A stretch of DNA of 32,909 nucleotides. Source: Candidatus Cloacimonadota bacterium. Lineage in GTDB: Bacteria > Cloacimonadota > Cloacimonadia > Cloacimonadales > Cloacimonadaceae. Position 1 is the stretch's first letter. The number at the start of each line of letters is the position of its first letter. Under the pieces are notes generated by a model, which was not told where the DNA came from, did not search any database, and saw only the letters and a program-made list of their open reading frames with translations. Below, in pieces: positions 9,038 to 17,192 of the stretch. The position numbers were made by a program, and so were the translations under genes. The stretch spans positions 1 through 32,909 of the forward strand of contig JALNWR010000001.1 in assembly GCA_023230795.1 (NCBI GenBank). The letters are read 5' to 3'.

Positions 9038-10965
9038 TTTATCCACTTTGCATATCCTATAGATATTCCATCGTTGCATACCATAAAATTCCAGCAGTCA
9101 TATCTGTCCAGCAATTGCTCCATTACCAATGCTGCCATGTGTATGGAAGACAGTTCGAATTCACTGTTCATCAGGTACTTATATTCTTTCGTGTCCTCGC
9201 TTTCAAGCGCGGATTTAAATTCTACTATTTCGCTGTGACCGATAACAAGCTCTGTGCTGCTTAGAATCTGTCGGTAATTCATCTTCTTCAGAACTCTGGC
9301 CAGCACAGTAGCTGTAAGTCCCACTGCGATGATATTGACGTTTTGCATATCGGGTAGATCCGCAAAGTCCTGGCGCACTTTTAGGATAGCAGAATTACCT
9401 GCCGCTTCTTCCCGCAAAAGGCTTTGCAGACCAAAATTCAGGGAAATGCCCAGAATCTTTTCTTTTGCACCCAACCAGGCGATTTCGGTGCTGGCTCCTC
9501 CAATGTCTATTACGACGTTGGTTTTCCCCTGCTGCATCCAAGGCAGAGCCGCCTGCCAGGCATAATTCATCTCGGTTTTTGCGCTGATAACCTTGGTTTT
9601 GTAATGATATTCTTTTTTGATGCGATTCAGCAGCTCAGAGGCGTTTTTGGCCTGCCTGTTCACACCGGTGGCAATGAGATACTTTTCTGAATGTATACAT
9701 TGATCTCTGTTTAAAATTTCTGCGATGGCAAAAAATGCTCGCACCAGGCTTCGTGCCGAGAGCAAGCCATCTGATATATCTTTTCCCAGATAGGTACTGC
9801 ACCAGGTGCGATAGATCAGCTCTTCCCTGCTCTTATTGTAAAGCAGATAATTCATATTGTTTGAGCCCAGATCGCACACGCTGATCAGCCTGTCTTCGGG
9901 GTACTTTATTTTGAGATATTCGGATAGCATCTTTCCTGCCAGCTCGCTATTGGATGTTTCCTGCTCATAATCCCCATGCGGGACTTTGGCAAAAAGCTCT
10001 CTGATCTTCTGAATATCCTGCGGAAAGTCTTCCACTATCACCGCCGGAGGATAGTCCTTTATCCCTTCCAATAAAACTTCTTCTTCGGGGTAGTTTTTGC
10101 GGGGAACACAAATCATGGATTTGCCCAGCGCAAGTATCTCCGAGAATGTGCTATAACCCGGCTTGCAGATAATGAGGTCGGCTGTATAGATCAGACTCAA
10201 AAAGTCTTCATCCGGTGAAACCCAGATCAGATTGCCGATATCAGTGGCCTGATAGGGAGTCATTACCACCCCGTCCCAAGCTTTACAGATCTCAGATACA
10301 GGCAGGTCTATAGTTCCTTCTCCACCAAAGATCATCAGCAAAATAGGCTCGTCATCGGCGATGTCATATTCATGACGTATGTCTTTGATCACATTCTTTT
10401 CCCGGCTCAGGAGTCCCCCATGCGCCGGGTTCTTAAATCCTGGTACGCTATCTATGCTGCCCAGATCGAGCAGATAGCTTTTGTCCATCCTGCGATACAA
10501 GCTCCAGATGGTATTTATCACCGGAAGCATCTCCTCATCTTCCGCGAAGATTGCTTTGTAGATAAAAGCCCAATCAAAATTTGAAACTCCGAAGACCGGA
10601 ACCCCGGCATAACCGCAAGCTTCTACTATAAAGAAGGGGATATCGGCTACTACCAGATCGATATTCTCCTGGCGCAGGAATTCCACTTCCCGTGCTACTA
10701 TCTCTTCTCTCTGGCTAAAAAGCCGCAGCAATTCAAGCTTGGTCGCAGGCAAATCTGTAACCAGATTCTCTGCATGCACCACTCCCCCATCGATGCAGAC
10801 TTCCCGATATTGATAGTCTTCATCCTTCAGCTCTTGAAAGAGAAACTGCGGACGGTCTGTACACAGATATACATAGATGCCAAAGCGGATGAAACTATCG
10901 GCCAGAGCGGCTATTCGAGTGGCATGGCCAAAGCCGTGACCGGATGCGTAAAGCGCTATCTTCAT
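9034..10965 (-). CDS. Fusion protein: ARA1-type glycosyltransferase-like domain plus Ppx/GppA phosphatase domain
   Basis: The 643-residue protein joins two families. Residues 1 to about 350 form a GT-B-like domain: MKIALYASGHGFGHATR at the start, a second half with LLMIFGGEGT and the donor-site-like ICKPGYSTFSEILALGKSMI. It resembles the N-terminal domain of plant L-arabinokinase and MurG-type transferases. Residues from about 360 form an exopolyphosphatase/GppA-type ASKHA domain, with phosphate-binding motifs at Asp365 (VCDLGSNN) and Asp487 (VVIDIGGASTE) and a later VGLTATVLARVL segment. The usual Ppx GGGS reads GGAS here. Both halves look intact, with no internal stop or frameshift. It ends in ATGA overlap with the DAHP synthase gene. 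The biochemical role is unknown to me. Confidence 0.85.
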   Translation of the reverse strand: MKIALYASGHGFGHATRIAALADSFIRFGIYVYLCTDRPQFLFQELKDEDYQYREVCIDGGVVHAENLVTDLPATKLELLRLFSQREEIVAREVEFLRQENIDLVVADIPFFIVEACGYAGVPVFGVSNFDWAFIYKAIFAEDEEMLPVINTIWSLYRRMDKSYLLDLGSIDSVPGFKNPAHGGLLSREKNVIKDIRHEYDIADDEPILLMIFGGEGTIDLPVSEICKAWDGVVMTPYQATDIGNLIWVSPDEDFLSLIYTADLIICKPGYSTFSEILALGKSMICVPRKNYPEEEVLLEGIKDYPPAVIVEDFPQDIQKIRELFAKVPHGDYEQETSNSELAGKMLSEYLKIKYPEDRLISVCDLGSNNMNYLLYNKSREELIYRTWCSTYLGKDISDGLLSARSLVRAFFAIAEILNRDQCIHSEKYLIATGVNRQAKNASELLNRIKKEYHYKTKVISAKTEMNYAWQAALPWMQQGKTNVVIDIGGASTEIAWLGAKEKILGISLNFGLQSLLREEAAGNSAILKVRQDFADLPDMQNVNIIAVGLTATVLARVLKKMNYRQILSSTELVIGHSEIVEFKSALESEDTKEYKYLMNSEFELSSIHMAALVMEQLLDRYDCWNFMVCNDGISIGYAKWIK

Positions 10966-10974
10966 GTTTTTGTC

Positions 10975-11337
10975 CTATTGCAGGATCAGCTTGCGCTGTT
11001 TTTCCCGATCTTCAAATTCCAGCACTATCCTATTAGGCAAGCAGATGATGGGCATGCTTTTGTTAAAACCTTGTCTTACACAACGCTTATCCGGACAATC
11101 AGATGAGAGCATACGCGCCTTCCCATCCTGAATTTGCACCGTATTGTGCTGATCAATTTCGATGATTGTATCATGTGAGAGCTCGTACTCTCCCCACAGG
11201 GCGTCTTCCTTATATATATAGAGCATTTCATCCGTAGCAGCACTAAAATTACGCCACAGCAGATATGCTACTATCAGACAAGCCAGGATCAGGATCGCAT
11301 CGCTGATACTGAGCTTTTTAAAAATATTAATGGTCAT
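10975..11337 (-). CDS. NusG domain II-like membrane-anchored protein
   Basis: Small 120-residue protein with one N-terminal transmembrane helix (about 10-27, ISDAILILACLIVAYLLW) and an extracytoplasmic beta domain. The domain has ARMLSSDCPDKRCVRQGF and a following PIICLPNRIVLEF, the pattern of the stand-alone NusG_II family. Two cysteines in DCPDKRC and one in IICLPNR are conserved in that family. The frame is open to 11388, but the ATG at 11337 gives the natural short cytoplasmic start before the helix and overlaps the radical SAM gene by 11 bases. The function of this family is not established. Confidence 0.75.
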   Translation of the reverse strand: MTINIFKKLSISDAILILACLIVAYLLWRNFSAATDEMLYIYKEDALWGEYELSHDTIIEIDQHNTVQIQDGKARMLSSDCPDKRCVRQGFNKSMPIICLPNRIVLEFEDREKQRKLILQ

Positions 11338-12331
11338 ACTGGCCGTAGATTGTTCTCCCACAATAAGGACAGTTCTTATCTGCCCCAATCAGGCTGTCGC
11401 AAGAGTACATTGACCTGCGGATCAGAACTTTACCGCAGTCCGGACACACGCTATTCTGAAAGCCATCCACTGCCAAGTTTCCACCATATACATAAGATAG
11501 CTTTCTCAAAGCAATCTCGCGGGCCCGAACAATATCCTGCGCCTTTGTAGCGGGCAGATCGGTAAGATAAGTGGGATGATATGCCGAGATATGCAGCGGG
11601 ATTTCAGGGCTGACAGAGGCGATAAAATCCACCAATTCATTCAGCTCTTCCTCACGATCATTGAGCCCGGGGATCAGCAGCAAGGTAAGCTCCAAATGCA
11701 CACCTGCTTCCCAGACCTGGCGGATATTTTCTTTGATCTGTTTGAGGCTCCCACCGCACTGCTGCCTGTAAAGCTCTTCCGTAATCCCCTTGATATCGAT
11801 GTTCATGGCGGTAATATGTGGTAAAAGCTGCGCCAAAGGCTCCGGATTCAGATAGCCATTGGAGACCAGGGCGAGCTTTACTTCCGGATACATAGCCGCA
11901 AAATCCAGGATATATTCATACCAGGTAAGCGGCTCTGTATAGGTAAAAGCAAGCTGCATGGTAGTAGGATTGTGTTTCATTACCGCCCTGTACAGGTCCT
12001 CCAGACTGAGCTTTACGGTCGGACTATCAAATTGTGAAATCTGATAGTTCTGACACCAGCGGCAGCTGAGATTACAGGAATTCGGCCCCAAAGAAAGTAT
12101 ATTGCTACCGGGACGGAAGTGGTAAAAGGGCTTTTTCTCTATGGGGTCCACCGAGATGCCCAAAGCTTTGGCATAATTCACTGCCCAAAGTTTTCCCGCT
12201 ATATTTTCCCGAGACCTGCATTTGCCCATCTCGCCCACCGGGATTACACAATAATGTGGGCACAGCTCGCACTGCAATACATCTTTGCCGAGCTTTTTGT
12301 AATACATGGCTTCACGAATCATTTCAGACAT
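11327..12331 (-). CDS. amrS: AmrS-like radical SAM protein (PFL-activase-like)
   Basis: The 334-residue protein has the radical SAM triad Cys86-Cys90-Cys93 in GPNSCNLSCRWCQNYQIS, preceded by a cysteine set Cys21, Cys24, Cys28 and Cys38 typical of the AmmeMemoRadiSam-type enzyme. The segments PFYHFRPGS, FTYTEPLTWYEY and LLIPGLND are also characteristic. The C-terminus carries CPDCG and CPYCG pairs that look like a zinc ribbon. The partners usually encoded beside it (Memo and AMMECR1) are not in the window. The ATG at 12331 follows AGAGGTATAAAACA and overlaps the waaA end by 13 bases. The substrate is unknown. Confidence 0.88.
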   Translation of the reverse strand: MSEMIREAMYYKKLGKDVLQCELCPHYCVIPVGEMGKCRSRENIAGKLWAVNYAKALGISVDPIEKKPFYHFRPGSNILSLGPNSCNLSCRWCQNYQISQFDSPTVKLSLEDLYRAVMKHNPTTMQLAFTYTEPLTWYEYILDFAAMYPEVKLALVSNGYLNPEPLAQLLPHITAMNIDIKGITEELYRQQCGGSLKQIKENIRQVWEAGVHLELTLLLIPGLNDREEELNELVDFIASVSPEIPLHISAYHPTYLTDLPATKAQDIVRAREIALRKLSYVYGGNLAVDGFQNSVCPDCGKVLIRRSMYSCDSLIGADKNCPYCGRTIYGQYDH

Positions 12332-13563
12332 TGTTTTATACCTCTTACATGAACATCTAACGCATGGGCATTTTCCGTCAAGACTATTTTTGCATTTCTC
12401 CCCATTTCTTCTCTTTGCCCGCTGTCGCCGGCCAGAGCCAAAAGGTCTTCCAGCAGCTTATCCGGCTCTGAGATCAGGATGGCACTCGCTTTTTGCAAGA
12501 TGCGCACCGAATCCCGGCAAGAGGAATGGTAGCCTCCCATTACTATGGCTTTGGCATAAAAAGCAGGCTCCAGGGGATTGTGCCCGCCAAAGTCATAAAA
12601 ACTGCCTCCCACTATCACCAGATCTGAGATAGAGTAGGCTTTGCTCAGCTGCCCCAGGGTATCTATCAAAAGGACGTCCCATCCGGCTTTAGTATCCAGG
12701 CTGGAAAGCTTTTGGTAGTTTATACCACTCAGCAATTTCTCCACTTCCGGGATGCGCTTGGGATGCCTGGGTGCCAGGATCAATTTTAGAGCTGGTATGC
12801 CTTTCTTGAGCTCAGGAAGCAGCCCCAAAATCAGCACCTCTTCCCCGGGACGAGAGCTTCCCCAAACCAGGATAAAATCATCGTTCCTTATGCCCAGATC
12901 ATCCTTGATCTTGGCAGCATCGTATTCAGGTAAAGAAAGGCAAAACTTGAGATTTCCGGCCTGGGATACCGGTACCTGCTGGAATAGCTTTTCAAATCTC
13001 GCTTTGTCCTCTGCACTTTGGGCCAGGATGGCCTTGATGCTGCTGCCTATGATGCGCAATAGCGGCCCTATCTTCAGATAGTTTTTCAATGATATTTCCG
13101 AAAGCCGGGCATTTACGAAAACGATAGGAATAGCAAATTGACCGGCTGCATATAGTAGATTCGGCCAGATCTCGGTTTCCACTATCAAGATCAAGCGGGG
13201 CCTTAGCATCCTCATCTGCCTCTTCCTCAGATGCAATACATCCAGGGGAGCCAGGCTGATGCCAAGCTGGGGAAACATGCTCTGCGCCAAAGCTCTGCCT
13301 GTGATGGTAACCGTATTTATATGGATGGGATAGCCTTCTTGCAAGAGAGTTTTGATCAAAGCGGAAGCGGCATTGACCTCACCCACAGAGGCTGCGTGAA
13401 TCAAGATCGGCCTGTCCTGACGCCTGGCAGGCCTTTGAAAGCCTTCATTATATTGATACGGCAAAGCTATTAGCCTCGATAGCGGATAGCTAATATAGTA
13501 AATCACCTCAAGTATGAGGTTGAGCAGGGAAAATATAGCTTTATACAGTATCATATTCTTCAC
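12319..13563 (-). CDS. waaA: 3-deoxy-D-manno-octulosonic acid (Kdo) transferase
   Basis: Transfers Kdo from CMP-Kdo to lipid A precursor at the inner membrane, which implies an LPS outer membrane. The 414 residues start with a hydrophobic anchor (about 5-30). The GT-B fold follows, with HAASVGEVNAA (Glu62 is the likely catalytic base), VETEIWPNLL, FVNARLSE, LVWGSSRPGEE and GGSFYDFGGHNPLEPA. The start may be the GTG at 13563 or the ATG at 13554; neither has a strong ribosome binding site. It is the first gene of the 12-gene minus-strand run, and a terminator hairpin ends only 7 bases before the GTG. Confidence 0.93.
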   Translation of the reverse strand: MKNMILYKAIFSLLNLILEVIYYISYPLSRLIALPYQYNEGFQRPARRQDRPILIHAASVGEVNAASALIKTLLQEGYPIHINTVTITGRALAQSMFPQLGISLAPLDVLHLRKRQMRMLRPRLILIVETEIWPNLLYAAGQFAIPIVFVNARLSEISLKNYLKIGPLLRIIGSSIKAILAQSAEDKARFEKLFQQVPVSQAGNLKFCLSLPEYDAAKIKDDLGIRNDDFILVWGSSRPGEEVLILGLLPELKKGIPALKLILAPRHPKRIPEVEKLLSGINYQKLSSLDTKAGWDVLLIDTLGQLSKAYSISDLVIVGGSFYDFGGHNPLEPAFYAKAIVMGGYHSSCRDSVRILQKASAILISEPDKLLEDLLALAGDSGQREEMGRNAKIVLTENAHALDVHVRGIKQCLK

Positions 13564-13569
13564 TTAACG

Positions 13570-13595
13570 AAAAAAGGACGCCTGAACAGGCGTCC
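13570..13595 (-). terminator. Rho-independent terminator after tRNA-Asp
   Basis: On the minus strand GGACGCCT and AGGCGTCC pair perfectly (8 bp, tetraloop GTTC) and are followed at once by six T. It lies 7 bases beyond the tRNA CCA end, so it fits as the tRNA terminator. Since waaA starts 7 bases after the T-tract, it also sits in the waaA leader. Confidence 0.85.
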
Positions 13596-13602
13596 GAATT
13601 TA

Positions 13603-13680
13603 TGGCGGGAGCGACGGGACTCGAACTCGCGACCTTCTGCGTGACAGGCAGACGTTCTAACCAAACTGAACTACGCCCCC
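13603..13680 (-). tRNA. tRNA-Asp (anticodon GTC)
   Basis: The 78-nt cloverleaf includes an encoded CCA. The acceptor stem GGGGGCG pairs with CGCTCCC with one G-T pair, and the discriminator is G. The D stem is GTTC/GAAC. The anticodon stem TCTGC/GCAGA holds loop CTGTCAC, so the anticodon is GTC. The T loop is TTCGAGT. The T stem GCGAG/CCCGT contains an A52-C62 mismatch where an A-U or G-C pair is expected. Confidence 0.95.
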
Positions 13681-13709
13681 AGCGTTGTTCTTGTTGCATA
13701 TGTTTGATC

Positions 13710-13738
13710 AATATCCTCAATGCCCGCTTTTTTGTCAA
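13710..13738 (-). promoter_or_regulatory. Sigma-70-type promoter of tRNA-Asp
   Basis: On the minus strand a perfect TTGACA (-35, 13738-13733) is followed after 17 bases by GATATT (-10, 13715-13710). Transcription would begin near 13703, about 23 bases before the mature tRNA 5' end. Confidence 0.6.
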
Positions 13739-14329
13739 GCAGAATCTTTATCCGGAAGGCATTTTTTATCTTCATAATTTTGAAAACATCACTTATACAA
13801 TTACTTACCACCTTGATATTCCTTATGGATTTCTGCCATTTTAGTGATGAATATACCCGTGATGCCACAAACTGCTGCCTGTCCAGGGTCTTTTCCATAG
13901 CCTGATAAGTTCAAACCTTCGTGCTTATGTGCACATCATAATCCTGCACACTCCATTTCATGACGGGCATACTCCTGCCTTCCGTAAAAACTATATCTGT
14001 CCTCCTGCTATCCATATATTGGATAATGCCGCAAGAAAACCTCCATCAACAATCTGCCTTGAAAGACTTTAGCTGACGGTTTAACCGTCATTCAAAGAGC
14101 TCATACCCGCCGCAAGACTTTTCCCCCGCCTTTGAAGGCGTGACAATCCGAAGCTACATATCCTACCTCTGATCAAACTTGACTTGGCTGCGATTATAAA
14201 GGCTATAAAGCTAAACCATCTCAACTCTCCAAAACTCCAAAAACAGTCCTTGACGAAATATCAAGACTTAGAATATCATGTATTTGTTTGATATTATTAT
14301 TCAAGATCAGCCTTAAACATATATAGTGT
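13739..14329. other. Gene-poor interval, about 590 bp
   Basis: I find no credible coding sequence on either strand; the open frames here are short and lack ribosome binding sites. Two small dyads are visible: TGACGGTT-T-AACCGTCA (14074-14090) and CGCCT-TTGA-AGGCG (near 14127-14140). Neither has a T-tract. A possible weak promoter on the plus strand is TTGACG (14250-14255) with TATCAT 18 bases later. Given the gene fragment that follows, this is probably decayed coding DNA. Confidence 0.5.
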
Positions 14330-14566
14330 GTGGTAAAGACTTGCCGAAATTTACCTGCCCATAAAGCACCAGACAACTGTATCGAAATATACAATATCAA
14401 GGGGCAGAAAGTTAGAAGTATCCCAATGAGTAACGCAGCCAGTCCTATCGCTCATGTAGTGTGGAATAGACGGGATAATGAAGGCAGGAGGTGTCCCACA
14501 GGAGTATATCTGATTCGTGAAACAAACAATCCACAGAATACCAAGAAAATAACCCTGGTAAAATAG
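14330..14566 (+). pseudogene. Remnant of a secreted protein: isolated C-terminal sorting domain
   Basis: The last 60 or so codons encode IEIYNIKGQKVRSI, then HVVWNRRDNEGRRCPTGVYLI and a final KKITLVK. This is the C-terminal sorting (FlgD-like / T9SS type A) domain found at the end of cloacimonad surface proteins, compare the gene at the right edge of the window. The expected upstream NYPNPFNP motif and the whole passenger are missing, a TAG lies in frame two codons before the first possible start, and there is no ribosome binding site. I read it as the 3' end of a deleted gene. Confidence 0.7.
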
Positions 14567-14575
14567 GAGATTATC

Positions 14576-14638
14576 ATGAAAAATTTAATTCTCTTCGCCC
14601 TTTGCATTATGTTGGGAAGTCTTTTAGATGAGCTATGA
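14576..14638 (+). pseudogene. Stray signal peptide, 20 codons, probable 5' remnant of a secreted-protein gene
   Basis: TAGGAGATTATC precedes ATG, giving a good ribosome binding site, and the peptide MKNLILFALCIMLGSLLDEL looks like a signal peptide cut off just after its hydrophobic core. Its TGA overlaps an ATG (ATGA) that opens the frame of the next lipoprotein. It starts 10 bases after the stop of the sorting-domain remnant, so one cargo gene once followed another here. Confidence 0.5.
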
Positions 14639-14676
14639 TTGCTGATAATCGCTTTTTATCGAGAAAAGTTAGATAT

Positions 14677-15144
14677 ATGCTAAGAAAGAGCATTATCCTT
14701 TTGCTCATTGCGCTTGGCACATTGCTGTTGTCCTTCGGTTGCAAGTGCAAAGTGCAGAAAAGCCCTCCTGCTGTGGAAGCTGAAGCGCCCCAGGCGGCCT
14801 CTGCTAAACCCCAAAGCCTGAAAGAGGCTATTCAGCTTTATGAGACTTCTTTCCACCCTTTGGACGCAGAGGAATCTGTGAGAGTATTTTATTCCAATGC
14901 TTACGGTAACGACCCAGAAGCTCAGTATTACCTGGGGCTGGCCCGCTGGGAAGGCAGAGGGGCAGAGCAAAGCGAACTGGAAGCCTACGTTTGGTGGACC
15001 ATAGCTGCCCGGCAATACCATTTGGATTCCATGAACCGGATTGAGAATGTAAAGGAGATTTTCAGCAGGGAGGATCTGGCCGAAATAGATAACCGGGCTA
15101 AGGACTGGGCGGAAAAGGTGCGTAATACTCCGGAAATGCAATGA
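14677..15144 (+). CDS. Lipoprotein with a Sel1-like repeat
   Basis: A 155-residue protein with a basic start, a hydrophobic core and a lipobox LSFGC (Cys22), so it should be lipid-anchored. An Ala/Pro-rich linker leads to a short helical domain containing one Sel1/TPR-like repeat, AQYYLGLARWEGRG plus AYVWWTIAARQ (about 84-120). Such repeats bind partner proteins; no function can be assigned. The frame is open from an ATG at 14635 that overlaps the stop of the stray signal peptide, but starting at 14677 gives a normal lipoprotein signal. Neither start has a strong ribosome binding site. It converges on rsmE, with about 90 bases between the stops and no clear terminator. Confidence 0.75.
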   Translation: MLRKSIILLLIALGTLLLSFGCKCKVQKSPPAVEAEAPQAASAKPQSLKEAIQLYETSFHPLDAEESVRVFYSNAYGNDPEAQYYLGLARWEGRGAEQSELEAYVWWTIAARQYHLDSMNRIENVKEIFSREDLAEIDNRAKDWAEKVRNTPEMQ

Positions 15145-15235
15145 GGTTGATCTGGATTCAGATTAAATGGATTTCGGAGTCGGTACTGAGGAGGCTCGAT
15201 ATACTGGGGAAGGGCAGATGAATTCGAACTGCTAT

Positions 15236-15949
15236 TTATTGCAGGTTACGATTGCGATAAGCCTGAAACTGTGCTGAGATGGCTATCGCGGCCGTTTCAG
15301 CCCGGGTAACAAGATGTGAGAGGCGGATACCGGGTAAAGCTTTGAGCAGGGCAAATTCCTCTTGAGTAAAGCCGCCTTCGGGACCTATCAAAAAGCATAG
15401 GTCATCCCCGCAATCCAGGTCTTGCAGCCACAGGCCTTCTTCCCGCTCCGAGCACAACACAGGGGTATAGCCAGCACCTTGAATCTCGGTGATGGCAGTC
15501 TCCAAGTTCCTGACCGGATGCACTTTTGGCAGCCAGGGATTATCGCACTGTTTGATCGCCGCCAGAGCGATCTTTTCAAAGCGGGAAATAGTGTTTTTGC
15601 CCTCCTCCCGCACGGTGCGCCCGGTGATTAGCGGAAAGAAATCTTGCGCCCCAAGTTCGGTGCACTTTTCCACAGCCAGCTCATCATGATGATTTTTCAG
15701 CAGGGCAAAAGCAATGGCAAAGCGGGGCCGGAGCATCTCGTGGAATTCGGTGGAAATAATCTCCAGGGCTGCGCTGTGCTTTTCCAGCTTCATCAGCCTT
15801 GCCTTTGCCAGATAGCCATTCCCGCCATTGATCAGAATCTTTTGATCTTTGGCCAGGCGTTTGACCCGGGCAAGATGGTGAAATTCTGTGGCATCCAAGC
15901 TGAGGATTTGGGTCTCTTGATCCAACTGGGGATAGTATTGCGAAGGCAT
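15236..15949 (-). CDS. rsmE: 16S rRNA (uracil1498-N3)-methyltransferase RsmE
   Basis: SPOUT methyltransferase that methylates U1498 in 16S rRNA. The 237 residues have the N-terminal PUA-like segment with FHHLARVKRL, then ALLKNHHDELAVEKCTELGA and the SAM-binding knot motif IGPEGGFTQEE (from about 188), ending LVTRAETAAIA. The ATG lies just beyond the dnaJ stop, with no promoter space, so it is the last gene of the heat-shock operon, a common arrangement. Confidence 0.95.
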   Translation of the reverse strand: MPSQYYPQLDQETQILSLDATEFHHLARVKRLAKDQKILINGGNGYLAKARLMKLEKHSAALEIISTEFHEMLRPRFAIAFALLKNHHDELAVEKCTELGAQDFFPLITGRTVREEGKNTISRFEKIALAAIKQCDNPWLPKVHPVRNLETAITEIQGAGYTPVLCSEREEGLWLQDLDCGDDLCFLIGPEGGFTQEEFALLKALPGIRLSHLVTRAETAAIAISAQFQAYRNRNLQ

Positions 15950-15951
15950 TT

Positions 15952-17109
15952 TCAGCTAAAGTAGTCTCTCAATTTTGAGAAGAATCCGCGGCCCGGCTTC
16001 AGATCGCGCTTGCTGTCAAATTCGCGCAGCCTGGTATATAGCTCGGTCTCTTCCTTGTTGATTTTAGTGGGTGTGACTAAGACTACTTTCACGATCTCAT
16101 CGCCCTTGCTATAGGTATTCAGCCCCTGGATTCCCTGTCCTTTGAGCCGGAACAGTCTGCCGCTTTGGGTGCCGGCGGGAACCTTCATCTTGACTTTTCC
16201 GGTAAGGGTGGGCACCAGGATTTCATCTCCCAAAACCGCCTGTGAGACCGAGATGGGGTATTCGATGAGGATGTCATTGCCATGCCGTTCAAAAAGGTCG
16301 TCCTGCTTTTCATGGATGAGCACCAGGATGTCTCCGCGGGTTCCGCCCCGTGGGCCCATGTTTCCTTGTCCTCTGAGCCGGATATACTGGTTTTCTTCTA
16401 CTCCTGCGGGGATTTTCACGGTGATCTCTTTGACCTTGCCCATTCTGCCTTCGCCATAGCATTTGGTGCATTTGCTCTTGATGATCTTGCCTTCTCCGCG
16501 GCAGGATGGACATTCGGACACGGTTTGCATCTGGCCAAAAAGAGATTGACGCACCTGGCGCACCTGGCCTGTGCCGCGGCATTGGGAGCAGGTCTCCACT
16601 TGCCCGTCTGCACTTCCGGTGCCATTACACTTGTCGCATGCTTCTTTGGTGCCGATCTTGATCTTCTTTTCTGTGCCTGTGGCAATTTCTTTTAGCGATA
16701 AGGATAGCTCTATCTGCAAATCCTCTCCGCGATTTGAAGCTCTGGATGATGATCCGCGTCCGCCCCCAAACCCTCCGCCAAAGAGACTCTCAAAGATGGA
16801 AGAGAAGCCATCTCCAAAGATATCGTTGAGATCACTGCGTTGGGTAAAGTTCTCCCAGGAAAAGCCTCCGGCACCAAATTGATTTTCTATGCCGGCATGT
16901 CCGTATTGGTCGTAAAGCTGCCGCTTTTCCTTGTCGCTGAGAATCTCATAGGCTTCACTGGCTTCCTTGAATTTCTCTTCTGCTTCCTTGTTATCGGGGT
17001 TTTTATCCGGGTGAAACTGCATTGCCAGCTTGCGGTAGGCTTTCTTTATCGCCCCTTCATCTGCGTCTTTGGGCACGCCCAGAATTTCATAATAATCTCG
17101 TTTCGCCAT
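15952..17109 (-). CDS. dnaJ: Chaperone DnaJ (Hsp40)
   Basis: Co-chaperone that stimulates DnaK ATPase and delivers substrates. The 385 residues comprise a J domain with HPD at 33-35, a Gly/Phe-rich linker (about 75-120, GGGFGGGRG), and four zinc motifs: CDKCNGTG, CSQCRGTG, CPSCRGEG and CTKCYGEG. The C-terminal substrate-binding domain ends near KLRDYF. It is a full-length type I DnaJ. The ATG at 17109 follows TCAGGAGAAAAG. It is separated from dnaK by a 144-base gap that holds two hairpins. Confidence 0.97.
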   Translation of the reverse strand: MAKRDYYEILGVPKDADEGAIKKAYRKLAMQFHPDKNPDNKEAEEKFKEASEAYEILSDKEKRQLYDQYGHAGIENQFGAGGFSWENFTQRSDLNDIFGDGFSSIFESLFGGGFGGGRGSSSRASNRGEDLQIELSLSLKEIATGTEKKIKIGTKEACDKCNGTGSADGQVETCSQCRGTGQVRQVRQSLFGQMQTVSECPSCRGEGKIIKSKCTKCYGEGRMGKVKEITVKIPAGVEENQYIRLRGQGNMGPRGGTRGDILVLIHEKQDDLFERHGNDILIEYPISVSQAVLGDEILVPTLTGKVKMKVPAGTQSGRLFRLKGQGIQGLNTYSKGDEIVKVVLVTPTKINKEETELYTRLREFDSKRDLKPGRGFFSKLRDYFS

Positions 17110-17140
17110 CTTTTCTCCTGAAAAATATATTGCTGATCTT

Positions 17141-17172
17141 TATAGCTGCTGCCCGGCCCGGCCGCAGCTATA
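17141..17172 (-). other. Hairpin in the dnaK-dnaJ gap (promoter-proximal to dnaJ)
   Basis: TATAGCTGC and GCAGCTATA form a perfect 9-bp stem around a GC-rich 14-base loop. No T-tract follows on the minus strand. It could be an RNA-processing or stabilising structure between dnaK and dnaJ. Confidence 0.5.
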
Positions 17173-17192
17173 GATCTTCTGAATCAAATAGC

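Noticed and set aside
13541..13738. Minus-strand 65-codon frame across the tRNA
   Set aside because: It reads through the tRNA and its terminator; the amino acids are a translation of tRNA sequence.
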